Positions 8,466-17,098 of a DNA stretch of 64,000 bases are shown here, one piece after another (positions within the stretch are counted from its first letter, which is position 1; every line of letters starts with the position of its first letter). Both the position numbers and the translations under genes were made by a program. The notes beneath the pieces are model-generated. The model made no database searches. It had not been told where the DNA came from and worked only from the letters and a program-made list of their open reading frames with translations. The stretch comes from Legionellaceae bacterium (GTDB lineage Bacteria > Pseudomonadota > Gammaproteobacteria > Legionellales > Legionellaceae), in contig JARGNP010000001.1 in NCBI GenBank assembly GCA_029210265.1, forward strand, positions 205,442-269,441. The letters are read 5' to 3'.

Positions 8466-10691
8466 ATGGAAATCCTCTGTTTTTTTTCAGGGGTCGCATG
8501 CTTTTATTTTAAGAATAGTTACGCCACTGGACTCTTGGCTATTTTTCTTATTTTTAGGCCTCGGTGGCTTCTTGTTGTTATGTTTATTTTGGGCCTGGCC
8601 TGGGCGGCATGTCACGAAACTTATATTGCGCCACATGCGATGCCAAAAGACTCTGTTCTTAAGCATGTGGTTTTGAAAGGCGTTGTCGCTTCAATTCCTG
8701 TAGTAAATACAGATAAAACACAATTTGAATTTGAGTTGAAAAAATTAAATAATCAACCTGTTCAAGCACGTGTTTTATTATCGTGTTATAAAAATTGCCC
8801 TAATTTAGTTGCAGGCCAAATTTGGCAACTTCATGCTAAATTAAAAAAGCCTCAGAATTTAGGTAATCCAGGCGGCTTTGATTATGTTCGAACACTTAAA
8901 GCCCGTCATATTGACTGGGTGGGTTATTCAAAGCCAAATAGTTTTGAGTACGTGGGGCAAACGCGTGCAATCAAACAGCATTTACTTGAATTTCGCCAAC
9001 ACGTTTCAACTCATCTATCAGCACGAATTTTAGGATCAAAAACCGCCGGTATTTTGCAAGCCTTAACGGTCGGTCTTGGTTCGCAAATCAATCAAGAAAC
9101 CTGGGCGTTATTTAGACGCACGGGTACCACGCATCTAATGGTAATTTCTGGAGCACACATCGGACTTGTTGCAGGATTTACGTTTAGCTTTTTAAAATGG
9201 CTATGCTCGCGTCTTGGCAAATTACCGCTGATTATTCCTGCGCAACGCATCGCAAGTGTTGGTGCTTTGCTTATGGCGTTTGTTTACAGTGTACTTGCTG
9301 GTTTTGGTGTTCCAGCTCAGCGTGCTTTGGTGGTTTGTTTTTTTATGTTATTACGGCATATGGGAGGTCCGTGTTTTACGGTATGGCAGGCATGGCGGTA
9401 TGCTTTGTTTTCTGTGCTTTTGTTCGAGCCACACTCGGTGATGATGCCTGGTTTTTATTTATCTTTTGGTGCGGTGGCTATTTTAGTAAGCATGAACCAA
9501 TTGATACCCAAAAATACGCACAGTATGTTAAAAACTTTGTACTTACAGCTGGGCTGTTTGTTTGGCTTGATGCCGTTGACCTTGTTTTTGTTCTCCTATG
9601 GCTCTGTAAACGGTTTTTTCGCGAATCTTTTAGCCATACCCTGGGTGGGGTTTGTGATGATTCCTTTGGGGCTTTTGACCGTATTTTTAGGACCCATCAT
9701 ACCGGCTTCTTGGGCCGCGAGTATTTTAAAGCCGGCGGTCCATGTTTTACTGGTATATCTGCATTGGATTGATGGCTTCTCCGCTATTAATCTTGATTTA
9801 TCTTTCACATCGCTCATCATGCCTCTTAGCATGATATGTGGGCTAATACTTTTTTTTATATTACCCAAAATGCGGTTTGTGTTGTTGGTTCTGATACTGA
9901 TGCTTCCGGGCGTGTTTCCAAAGCATGCAAAACCACGTTGGGGAGAAGCGCGCATTGATGTTTTAGATGTCGGCCAAGGGTTATCTGTTGTTGTTCAAAC
10001 GGCTCAACATAGCTTGGTTTATGATACAGGCATGAAATTTTTTCATGGTGGAGATATGGGGGAGCTTGCTTTAGTACCTTACTTAAAAACATTAGGTATA
10101 AAATTTCTCGATGCTGTTGTGATCAGTCATCCTGATTTAGATCATCGAGGTGGCTTAGCTTCGCTAGAAAAAGCATTTGCTATCAAAAACTTTCTTGTTG
10201 ATGATCCCGATTTTTATCATCGAGGAAGCAGTTGTCATAATCAGCCTCCTTGGGTTTGGGATGGTATAACGTTCCAATTTTTTCCTATGCCTATAAAGTC
10301 AGGAAGCAAGAACAATCACTCGTGTATTTTACAGATTAAAAATAATACAGGCCAAGTGCTTTTTTCCGGTGATGTTGAGCGTACAGGTGAGCGTTATTTG
10401 GTGAAGCATTATGGCCAAGATCTTAAATCTTCTATATTACTTGTACCGCATCATGGTAGTAAAACATCGTCGTCTGAGTTTTTTTTAAAAACCGTTGCGC
10501 CGATGGCGGCTATTGCTTCGTATGGCTTTGATAACAGCTATCATTTTCCGCATGCCCAAGCGATGAAATCGTATGATATACAACATATTCCCGTATATTC
10601 AACAGAATTATGCGGGCTTATTCGTGTTGATTTAAAAAAAGGGCGCGCACCTAGGCTGCCAACCTGCACGAGGTATCACAAACATGTGTAG
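8466..10691 (+). CDS. comEC: ComEC/Rec2 DNA-uptake channel (741 aa)
   Basis: The order of domains is that of ComEC: an N-terminal pair of membrane helices, an OB-like periplasmic domain (about residues 70-160; LNNQPVQARVLLSCY, NPGGFDYVRTLKARHI), a many-helix competence domain containing ALTVGLGSQINQETWALFRRTGTTHLMVISGAHIGLV, and a C-terminal metallo-beta-lactamase-like domain (DVLDVGQGLSVVV, VVISHPDLDHRGGL, VLFSGDVERTGE, LLVPHHGSKTS). It moves single-stranded DNA across the inner membrane in natural transformation. The metal-binding motif is SHPDLDHRGG, where ComEC proteins usually replace the first His of HxHxDH. The start is uncertain, since no strong ribosome-binding site precedes 8466. 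dprA, another transformation gene, is at 61438. Confidence 0.9.
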   Translation: MEILCFFSGVACFYFKNSYATGLLAIFLIFRPRWLLVVMFILGLAWAACHETYIAPHAMPKDSVLKHVVLKGVVASIPVVNTDKTQFEFELKKLNNQPVQARVLLSCYKNCPNLVAGQIWQLHAKLKKPQNLGNPGGFDYVRTLKARHIDWVGYSKPNSFEYVGQTRAIKQHLLEFRQHVSTHLSARILGSKTAGILQALTVGLGSQINQETWALFRRTGTTHLMVISGAHIGLVAGFTFSFLKWLCSRLGKLPLIIPAQRIASVGALLMAFVYSVLAGFGVPAQRALVVCFFMLLRHMGGPCFTVWQAWRYALFSVLLFEPHSVMMPGFYLSFGAVAILVSMNQLIPKNTHSMLKTLYLQLGCLFGLMPLTLFLFSYGSVNGFFANLLAIPWVGFVMIPLGLLTVFLGPIIPASWAASILKPAVHVLLVYLHWIDGFSAINLDLSFTSLIMPLSMICGLILFFILPKMRFVLLVLILMLPGVFPKHAKPRWGEARIDVLDVGQGLSVVVQTAQHSLVYDTGMKFFHGGDMGELALVPYLKTLGIKFLDAVVISHPDLDHRGGLASLEKAFAIKNFLVDDPDFYHRGSSCHNQPPWVWDGITFQFFPMPIKSGSKNNHSCILQIKNNTGQVLFSGDVERTGERYLVKHYGQDLKSSILLVPHHGSKTSSSEFFLKTVAPMAAIASYGFDNSYHFPHAQAMKSYDIQHIPVYSTELCGLIRVDLKKGRAPRLPTCTRYHKHV

Positions 10692-10763
10692 ATTTAACTT
10701 GAATCTAAGTGTATAATTTCGAAACTCATTAAATTGAATATTGAATATCGCAGAGAAAATGTT

Positions 10764-11267
10764 ATGACTTCTAAAAGAAAGGTGGTGGATCTTAGGTATT
10801 TAACACATTCAGTAGGTACAGCGAAAGTAATGAATACGCCTATTTACGTTACGGGTGAGCGTCTTAGCACAAGTCAGATGTTCTTTAAGTCTTACAAATC
10901 AGGTGACGAATTTCAGTATCAAGCGGTGCACATTTTGCCTTCAATGTCTGCATTCATCTTGGCTTGGCATATTCCTACAATAGCCGTAGTATTGCCCATG
11001 ATTGTAGCAGGTATTGCAGGCGCATCTGCCGCCTTAAGTGGGATCTATAAGTTATGTGGCGATGATGCAAATGGAGCATTTTATTTAGATACCGCGGAAG
11101 ATATGATTAAAGGCCTATGTCAAATACTGATTAATGTGCTTGTGGTGCCATTAGCCTTATGTATTATGTTAACGCGAGGGATCTCAACAGGATTGGAAGC
11201 TGCTGGTATCACAGGTGAGCATCATGATTCTGAGGAAGTAAGAGCTTCAACTTCGGCGAATCTATAA
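10764..11267 (+). CDS. Unknown membrane protein (167 aa)
   Basis: The frame opens with a TTG at 10734, but the ATG at 10764 has an AGAGA ribosome-binding site about 9 bases upstream and is preferred. Two long hydrophobic segments (about residues 60-95, with a Gly/Ala-rich middle VAGIAGASAALSG, and about 118-142) suggest two or three membrane crossings; the N-terminus is basic and the C-terminus is short, acidic and Ser-rich. A TATAAT box is at 10712-10717 without a clear -35. A strong terminator follows at 11297, so this is probably a single-gene unit. I recognise no family. Confidence 0.6.
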   Translation: MTSKRKVVDLRYLTHSVGTAKVMNTPIYVTGERLSTSQMFFKSYKSGDEFQYQAVHILPSMSAFILAWHIPTIAVVLPMIVAGIAGASAALSGIYKLCGDDANGAFYLDTAEDMIKGLCQILINVLVVPLALCIMLTRGISTGLEAAGITGEHHDSEEVRASTSANL

Positions 11268-11296
11268 GTGGTTGTGGTTTAATAAATCTAAAACTG

Positions 11297-11324
11297 AGCT
11301 GGTCTTCCTAAGATCGGCTTTTTC
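11297..11324 (+). terminator. Intrinsic terminator after the 10764 gene
   Basis: AGCTGGTCTT (11297-11306) pairs over 10 bp, two of them G-U, with AAGATCGGCT (11310-11319) around a 3-base loop, followed by a U-rich tail (TTTTTC). Orientation fits the plus-strand gene ending at 11267. Confidence 0.75.
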
Positions 11325-11352
11325 TATTATAGATACGTGCGTGATTATTTTT

Positions 11353-12867
11353 TTAAGGCGAATTTGAAGAAGGGCAACTTATTTCAGATGTGTCTATTTT
11401 CCTACGCTTCGATGGTGGCTCTATGTTGTGGTTTAATTGATTAAATATAGACTGAGCACGTAAATAAGGTTGATTGCTAAATCGAGGCTCTACAATAAAT
11501 GTACCTATATTACGCAGTAAATCCATGTTTTCAAGAACGCAATCACCGTTAGTTGCAGCAGTAGCTGCTGATTTTTTTCTAGCAGGTTTTATCGCACGCA
11601 ATAAAAGCATGACTAATCCAGGAGGTATGTTTCGGTTCCTGTCTTGTATTTCTTTAGCAAAGAGACACGGCATGCGTTGATGACTCAGGTTTAGTATTTG
11701 TAATGTATTATTTTGTTCAAATGCCGTCATAACGGTGGATATAATTTCCTTGGGATACTCGTGTAAAAGTGTATTATCAACGTCTACTTGGTTCCTTTGT
11801 TGAATTTCAGGTTTATAGTAAGGGTGAGTTTTCATATCATTATGTGATAGATCAAGATGTGTAATAGATGTGTTTTTTGCAAGAGCTAAAAGACCATAAG
11901 GGCCAATGTCGTTTTTACTAGCAATGAGCGTGGTGAGGGTTGTGCTAGAGGCAAGTGCTTTAGCACCCATGGCACTTATTTCCATCTCACTGACATCCAT
12001 GTATTGAAGTGGGAGTTTTGCTAGTGACACAATCGCTTCATCCGTGTCTCCTCCTCGTTTTGTTCCGAGTGCTCGAATATTTAACCGTGTCAATCTAGGT
12101 AGCTGAGCTACAAGCGCTATCGCTCGACTGAAACTAACTGGAAGAAGAGCGTTACCTATAAAAAAATTACATTCTTGAAGATTAAGTTCTTGAATTGTAC
12201 TATGTCGTGAAAAAACATCAAAACCGCGTAGTTCAATTCTATTATCGCTTAGATCTAAATATTCCAGCGTCTTATTTGTTCCTAAAGCTGCAAGACAAAC
12301 GGGTAGCATCATGACGTATGCAGGATATTCTAGACCATATCGAGAGTTTCTAATACTAAGTTTTTCTAATGTTGTATTTGAAGCAATGGCGTCCATAAAC
12401 AAAGGACCTATTTTATTCTCGCTGACATCAAGCGAAGATAAAGACGCAAGCTGTCCTAACTTAGCAATATCCTGATCTTCAAGACTGTTTCCAGGTACAT
12501 CCAGTGAAATAAGCGTTTCATGCAACATCAGCGCATCGATGCACTCACTATTCAAACCATTTTGGCCCAGGGATAGTTTTTCTAATCGTTTTGTTGCAAG
12601 TACGCCTATACCTAAAGCGCCTACTTTATTTTTATTAAGATTAATTGATTTTAAATAAGTATTCTGGGACAAGGCTTCACTTAACGCTACGATGTCAGTA
12701 TCCGTGAGTCTGTCTTGTTCGTGTGTAGTTGAAACCCAAGTGTGTGTGCTTTCGTTAAAATGCACATCAAACTGAAAGGTTAAATCCAAATGAACCAGTG
12801 TGGAATCATTTTGCCTAAGTTGGGTTAATATTTCTGGAGATACAGGCACTGGGTGTCCAATTAACAA
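11353..12867 (-). CDS. Leucine-rich-repeat protein of ribonuclease-inhibitor type with NLS-like tail (504 aa)
   Basis: At least ten leucine-rich repeats are visible from about residue 70 to 400, in the form LxxLDLSxNxIxxxG (for example LEYLDLSDNRI, ITHLDLSHNDM, LSSLDVSENKIG, LQILNLSHQRM). Their spacing is that of ribonuclease-inhibitor repeats, typical of eukaryotes and of host-directed bacterial proteins. There is no signal peptide. The last 21 residues contain PPSKRRKID (484-492), the form of a monopartite nuclear localisation signal, followed by a Ser/Pro-rich tail. The start codon is a TTG without a convincing ribosome-binding site, so the exact start is doubtful. The gene follows two exported-protein genes on the same strand, 45 bases behind the nearer. 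A secreted effector reaching the host nucleus is a reasonable inference, not shown. Confidence 0.8.
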   Translation of the reverse strand: MLIGHPVPVSPEILTQLRQNDSTLVHLDLTFQFDVHFNESTHTWVSTTHEQDRLTDTDIVALSEALSQNTYLKSINLNKNKVGALGIGVLATKRLEKLSLGQNGLNSECIDALMLHETLISLDVPGNSLEDQDIAKLGQLASLSSLDVSENKIGPLFMDAIASNTTLEKLSIRNSRYGLEYPAYVMMLPVCLAALGTNKTLEYLDLSDNRIELRGFDVFSRHSTIQELNLQECNFFIGNALLPVSFSRAIALVAQLPRLTRLNIRALGTKRGGDTDEAIVSLAKLPLQYMDVSEMEISAMGAKALASSTTLTTLIASKNDIGPYGLLALAKNTSITHLDLSHNDMKTHPYYKPEIQQRNQVDVDNTLLHEYPKEIISTVMTAFEQNNTLQILNLSHQRMPCLFAKEIQDRNRNIPPGLVMLLLRAIKPARKKSAATAATNGDCVLENMDLLRNIGTFIVEPRFSNQPYLRAQSIFNQLNHNIEPPSKRRKIDTSEISCPSSNSP

Positions 12868-12912
12868 AACAAGTGGTTTAAATAGTACATGACGGGAGGT
12901 ATAAGCTCAATA

Positions 12913-14451
12913 TTAGGCCGGATTATTGTTTAACATATCCTCAAAATTCCATATGGCATATTTAATATTTGATGGTTCTTCGCCACCTTCAGGAAATAAA
13001 CTTGGAAATTCTGTCTTAAGTCGTGAAAAATTGTTATTAAGATTTTGATTAAACTCAGAAAGTTTATCTAAGCTCCAGCCCGGTGCGCCTAAAAAATCAG
13101 GCTCACCAGAAAGCGTAATAAAAACCGTAGCTCCGACCACAGCTGGGGTAACAGGAAGAATAGGTTCGAGCTGGGTCATTAAATAGGCGAGATAAGCTGA
13201 TGCAAGCGTAGGACTTGGTCCATTGACCGTAGGTGGGTTGGTGTAGGTATACACATTGGGTGTATTACTAAAGCATGGAATTTTAGGCTGCGGGTAGGCT
13301 CCAGGTGTGTCTACATCAACGATATTGTACGGATAAGCAAGGGTTGGTGTAGCAAGGCAGTTTGCGGCGCTGTAAGCTGGAAAATAAGGGGTGGACGCTG
13401 TAACTAATGCACTGTAAGTGCTTGGTAGATGTTTACCTAAGTTATAATATTGCGGGTAGCCATAGTCGAGCATGGTGGGCCCGTACTGTTCGGCGGCACC
13501 GTAGCTCGGTAGAACATTGCCATAGCTGACGTAGGGTTGGCTTGCAATCGTAACACCTGCGGGGCAGGTAGCGCTTGGATCGGCTGTTTTTGGATTGAGG
13601 CAAGCTTTCACCGTAGCATAGCCTTCGGGTGTTTGCGGCTCTACATAGCTTTGTTCTATGGAAAAAATATTGAAACCAAGACCTTTTTGGCTGGGATCAG
13701 CTTGAGCATTAATTTGGTTCATGGCGATGATGCTTTTGTTTAATACGCATGCCCAATCAGGGCTTGTACATCCCCAATTGCTATAACTACCGTTTGAATT
13801 ATCAGGATGAAATCCAATCAGTAAACTATCGCTGTAAGCTGTGCGTAGCATGGCTATTAAATCAACAAACATTTGGTAGTTGCTCGCACCTGCATCAAAT
13901 CTTAGATGTATTTGCTCCAAAGAAGGAGCTAAATGTTTAATATTATTAACATAGGTTTGCAAATCATCGGGCGGAGCATTTTGTGCAACAAGAACGCTGA
14001 TCCAGCTGTTTTGATTAGCAACCTCAGGCGTGATTTTCGTATTGAAGCTTTGGACATAGTTTGGTTGTGAACATGCGAATTTATCGGCGGCATGATTGTT
14101 TTTGCTTTGTGTTTTACAAACAACGGGGCCTTGTTTTACGGAAGTGATGATTTCGTTGCCGCGAAGTCTTAAATTAAGTAAGCAACATGCATTGGGAGTA
14201 AGTGTAAATGGAGAAGTACAAGCGTCTGTTGTCGTTGTGATGGGTGTGATGCCTGTTATAGGTAATGTTGTTAATGTTTGTGATATAGGTGATTGATTGC
14301 ATACGCGGTAGGTTGCGCTGCTTGAGCGATTAGAGGGTAGTTTTGATGCGGCAGGTATGACTTGCTCGACAGAATAAAGCGCTTTCGCTCCAAATCCAAG
14401 CGTTGAGAATATTATCAAATATATGCTAATTAATAATTTTTTTTGAGTCAT
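12913..14451 (-). CDS. Secreted protein, Cys-containing N-terminal module plus TIM-barrel-like region (512 aa)
   Basis: The signal peptide MTQKKLLISIYLIIFSTLGFGAKA is followed by an N-terminal module of about 100 residues with paired cysteines (YRVCNQSP, TDACTSPFTLTPNACCLLNL, VVCKTQ). This looks like the N-terminal module of several exported Legionella proteins, from memory. The rest (LEQIHLRFDAGASNYQMFVDLIAML, SLLIGFHPD, TMLDYGYPQYYNL, PAVVGATVFITLSGEPDFLG) alternates strand and helix in the manner of a TIM barrel, possibly glycosidase-like, but I cannot place catalytic acids with certainty. It starts 13 bases after the outer-membrane protein gene, so the two are probably co-transcribed. Its location is presumably the periplasm, outer surface or medium. 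Confidence 0.6.
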   Translation of the reverse strand: MTQKKLLISIYLIIFSTLGFGAKALYSVEQVIPAASKLPSNRSSSATYRVCNQSPISQTLTTLPITGITPITTTTDACTSPFTLTPNACCLLNLRLRGNEIITSVKQGPVVCKTQSKNNHAADKFACSQPNYVQSFNTKITPEVANQNSWISVLVAQNAPPDDLQTYVNNIKHLAPSLEQIHLRFDAGASNYQMFVDLIAMLRTAYSDSLLIGFHPDNSNGSYSNWGCTSPDWACVLNKSIIAMNQINAQADPSQKGLGFNIFSIEQSYVEPQTPEGYATVKACLNPKTADPSATCPAGVTIASQPYVSYGNVLPSYGAAEQYGPTMLDYGYPQYYNLGKHLPSTYSALVTASTPYFPAYSAANCLATPTLAYPYNIVDVDTPGAYPQPKIPCFSNTPNVYTYTNPPTVNGPSPTLASAYLAYLMTQLEPILPVTPAVVGATVFITLSGEPDFLGAPGWSLDKLSEFNQNLNNNFSRLKTEFPSLFPEGGEEPSNIKYAIWNFEDMLNNNPA

Positions 14452-14464
14452 GATTTACGTAGCC

Positions 14465-15214
14465 TTATCCAATAAATGTCACGTTGAATTGCAATTGGTT
14501 GGTATACAGGTGATTAAGTTGAAGAACATCTTGCGTGCGTTGCTCTACGGCAGTAAGCAAGCGACTTTTACCCCAGTCAGCAAATTCATAACCTATACCT
14601 ATTTGCGTGTGTGGCGAGCATACATGCTGAATACCGATACCCAGTGTGTAAGTGAACGTTGTTTCGGTATTGGCTTGAAAGTTAGGTGGGGAGACGACTT
14701 CAAAAATTTGAGGTGTTGTGTTGTAGTCGTACGCACGATTAAAACCAACACCTGCGCTACCACTGATGTAGGGTAAATTATGATCAGAAAATTGTGCGCC
14801 TAATACTTTGCCTTTGATGGCCGTGTGTAGGTGAGATATGTGGTATTGATAAATAAAATTATCAAATATGGGATCTGAAAATTCCCAAACACTGCCTTTT
14901 TCGGTAGCTGATGTAGTCGCTGCAATTGTGATGCCAAGTTGAGCTAAGAGTTTATAGGGTAGTGCGCGCTGAAATCCTGCAAAAAGCTCGCCATCGGCTA
15001 AAACATCGGTGTTTTTTTGAGGAACATACGTGTTTGGAAAATCGGGTTGTATATACAGCGTTTGTGTTTTTCCTGCGTGATACCAGGCAGGACCGCCACT
15101 AATCGTAAGAACGCGGGAGTTAATAGAGCTTGTATTGTCTCCTGCAGATGCAGAGCACGTAAGCAGTATGAGCGTTAGATAAGATATCGGCTCTAATAAA
15201 ATCCGTTTTTTCAT
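14465..15214 (-). CDS. Outer-membrane beta-barrel protein (249 aa)
   Basis: A signal peptide (MKKRILLEPISYLTLILLTCSASA, then GDN) precedes a barrel-like sequence with strands such as LFAGFQRALPYKLLAQLGITIAA, ISGSAGVGFNRAYDY, FTYTLGIGIQHVCSPHTQIGIGYEFADWG and a C-terminal strand LQFNVTFIG. Such barrels of about 250 residues are common in the outer membranes of Legionellales and related bacteria. It is the lead gene of the minus-strand group with the secreted protein and the LRR protein. It is distinct in sequence from the barrel at 3823. Function is unknown. Confidence 0.75.
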   Translation of the reverse strand: MKKRILLEPISYLTLILLTCSASAGDNTSSINSRVLTISGGPAWYHAGKTQTLYIQPDFPNTYVPQKNTDVLADGELFAGFQRALPYKLLAQLGITIAATTSATEKGSVWEFSDPIFDNFIYQYHISHLHTAIKGKVLGAQFSDHNLPYISGSAGVGFNRAYDYNTTPQIFEVVSPPNFQANTETTFTYTLGIGIQHVCSPHTQIGIGYEFADWGKSRLLTAVEQRTQDVLQLNHLYTNQLQFNVTFIG

Positions 15215-15350
15215 GTACTCATGTTCCTAGTATTTTTAATATAATCCAAATTTAAAATATCAGTTTTTTGTTTGTTTGACGAGAAAGTTTTTACCTGCTT
15301 GATTAAGTTAGGTAGACTGGGTTTTATATATGGATAAAGGGGTATAAATC

Positions 15351-15749
15351 ATGTTTACTAAAAATAAAATGATCGCATGCGCTGGGCTTAGCGTTATCTT
15401 GTTAGGCTTAACTGCGTGTTCATCAGAAAACGAACAAAAATATTCAACGAATCCTAAAGCACTTCAGCAAGCGATGAAGCAGTGCCCTGATCATCCGCCT
15501 AAGAATATTAGCTGTGAGCAATTGAGTAATATATCGATGCGTGTGAATCAGTTAGCTTATAAATTACGATTGGATCAGCAAGCCTATGGCAAAGATATTT
15601 TGGCCTTGCAATCGATGATCACCGAGCAACGTAGCGCACTTGAAAAAAATCCTAACAAAGCTGAATTAAACAAGAGTTTAAAAAATAATCAAAAGATTTT
15701 GCAAGAGCACCTTGCTGTTGTTCGTTGGCTTGCATCACCAGAAGGATAA
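15351..15749 (+). CDS. Small lipoprotein of unknown function (132 aa)
   Basis: A lipoprotein signal sequence ends in a perfect lipobox, GLTAC, with Cys23 as the lipidated residue; the next residues, SSEN, do not include Asp at +2, so outer-membrane sorting is likely. The mature part is helical, with a Lys/Gln-rich coiled segment (about residues 60-115). Two further cysteines ([12 protein letters not shown]) could form a disulfide. AGGGG lies 9 bases before the ATG. It sits directly upstream of surE, whose start lies two bases beyond its stop, so the two are probably co-transcribed. Confidence 0.65.
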   Translation: MFTKNKMIACAGLSVILLGLTACSSENEQKYSTNPKALQQAMKQCPDHPPKNISCEQLSNISMRVNQLAYKLRLDQQAYGKDILALQSMITEQRSALEKNPNKAELNKSLKNNQKILQEHLAVVRWLASPEG

Positions 15750-15751
15750 AC

Positions 15752-16510
15752 ATGAGAATTTTAATCAGTAACGATGATGGTGTTTTGGCACCAGGGATTA
15801 AAGTACTGGCTGAATCGCTGAAAGATTTTGCTGAAATTTATGTGATAGCACCTGATCGCAATCGTAGTGGCGCAAGCAATTCTTTAACGTTGACGAAGCC
15901 ATTGCGTGTTAAGCAATTGGATAATGGGTATTACAGTACAGAAGGTACACCGACGGATTGTGTACATTTGGCGTTGACTGGTTTATTTGATGTTAAATTT
16001 GATATGGTGATCTCGGGTATTAACGATGGTGCTAATTTAGGTGATGATGTGCACTATTCCGGTACGGTTGCAGCAGCAATGGAAGGGCGAAATTTAGGAT
16101 TTCCTGCTATTGCGGTTTCGCTTGTAGGCCGGCCAGTTGAGCATTATGAAACAGCGGCATCGGTTATTAAGTATTTAGCTAAAAAACTCAAAAAAGACCC
16201 GCTGCAATCACAGACTATTTTGAACGTAAACGTTCCTAATATACCTATTGATAAAATCCGAGGTATTGAAGTGACGCGTTTAGGTACACGTCATGCGGCT
16301 GAACCTACGGTTAAATCAACCGATCCACGAGGACGAGATATTTATTGGATTGGTCCTCCGGGAGACGAGGCTGATGCAGGGCCAGGTACGGATTTTTATG
16401 CGGTGAGTCAGGGCATGGTTTCAATCACGCCTCTACATCTTGATATGACGCATTACAAAGTCTTTGATCATCTTGCAGCTTGGACTGATGGAGCGTCGTT
16501 TACGGAATGA
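15752..16510 (+). CDS. surE: 5'/3'-nucleotidase SurE (252 aa)
   Basis: The protein begins [16 protein letters not shown], the invariant SurE metal-binding start (NDD), and continues with [56 protein letters not shown], all family hallmarks. SurE is a cytoplasmic metal-dependent phosphatase acting on nucleoside monophosphates. The frame is open from 15725, but the ATG at 15752 has GAAGGA upstream and gives the standard start. Its stop overlaps the start of the yqaA-like gene (ATGA). The order surE, membrane protein, nlpD, rpoS matches the classical stationary-phase cluster. Confidence 0.95.
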   Translation: MRILISNDDGVLAPGIKVLAESLKDFAEIYVIAPDRNRSGASNSLTLTKPLRVKQLDNGYYSTEGTPTDCVHLALTGLFDVKFDMVISGINDGANLGDDVHYSGTVAAAMEGRNLGFPAIAVSLVGRPVEHYETAASVIKYLAKKLKKDPLQSQTILNVNVPNIPIDKIRGIEVTRLGTRHAAEPTVKSTDPRGRDIYWIGPPGDEADAGPGTDFYAVSQGMVSITPLHLDMTHYKVFDHLAAWTDGASFTE

Positions 16511-17091
16511 AAATTTTTTCTTATATATATGACAAAATGTTGTCTTGGTCGGCGCATCGGCATGCACCGTATTATTTAGCGGGCGTGTCGTTTTCTGAGT
16601 CTTCATTTTTTCCTATTCCACCGGATATCATGCTTCTGACTATGGGGATGGCTAAACCTAAATGCGCTTGGCATTACGCGTTACTTACGCTGATATTTTC
16701 TGTTTTGGGAGGCTGTTTTGGCTATGTGATAGGCATGTTTTTTATGGATATTTTGCAGCCACATATTTTGGCTTCGCCGTATGCCGCTGCATATGAGCAT
16801 GTACGCGCTTGGTTTGAGCACTGGGGTGTAGGCGTTGTGCTTTTGGCGGGATTTACGCCGATACCGTATAAAATATTCACCATAGCTGCCGGTGCAATGC
16901 ACATGGCATTTCTTCCTTTTGTATTCGCTTCCATCGGCGGTCGAGGGGCGCGGTTTTTTTTAGTCTCAGCCTTAGTTGTTTTGCTGGGTAAGCAGTTTGA
17001 AAAGCATTTTCGTCGTTGGATTGATTGGATTGGTTGGGTTCTTGTTATAGCATTAGTTATAGGATATAGCATAATAAAATTAAGGGGTTAA
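16507..17091 (+). CDS. YqaA/DedA-family inner-membrane protein (194 aa)
   Basis: About five hydrophobic helices and the family motifs [16 protein letters not shown] (E/F-x-x-x-P-x-P) and [16 protein letters not shown] (G-x-x-P-x-P-x-K, then helix) identify a DedA-superfamily protein of the YqaA branch, thought to act in lipid flipping or membrane homeostasis. The gene overlaps surE by four bases and is eight bases before nlpD. In Escherichia coli the place between surE and nlpD is held by pcm (protein repair methyltransferase), so this position is a useful taxonomic marker. No catalytic activity can be read from the sequence. Confidence 0.85.
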   Translation: MKIFSYIYDKMLSWSAHRHAPYYLAGVSFSESSFFPIPPDIMLLTMGMAKPKCAWHYALLTLIFSVLGGCFGYVIGMFFMDILQPHILASPYAAAYEHVRAWFEHWGVGVVLLAGFTPIPYKIFTIAAGAMHMAFLPFVFASIGGRGARFFLVSALVVLLGKQFEKHFRRWIDWIGWVLVIALVIGYSIIKLRG

Positions 17092-17098
17092 TCATCTC

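Noticed and set aside
9197-9772. 191-codon plus-strand frame inside comEC
   Set aside because: Very Cys/Phe/Trp-rich translation in another phase of the comEC membrane domain; a shadow frame.
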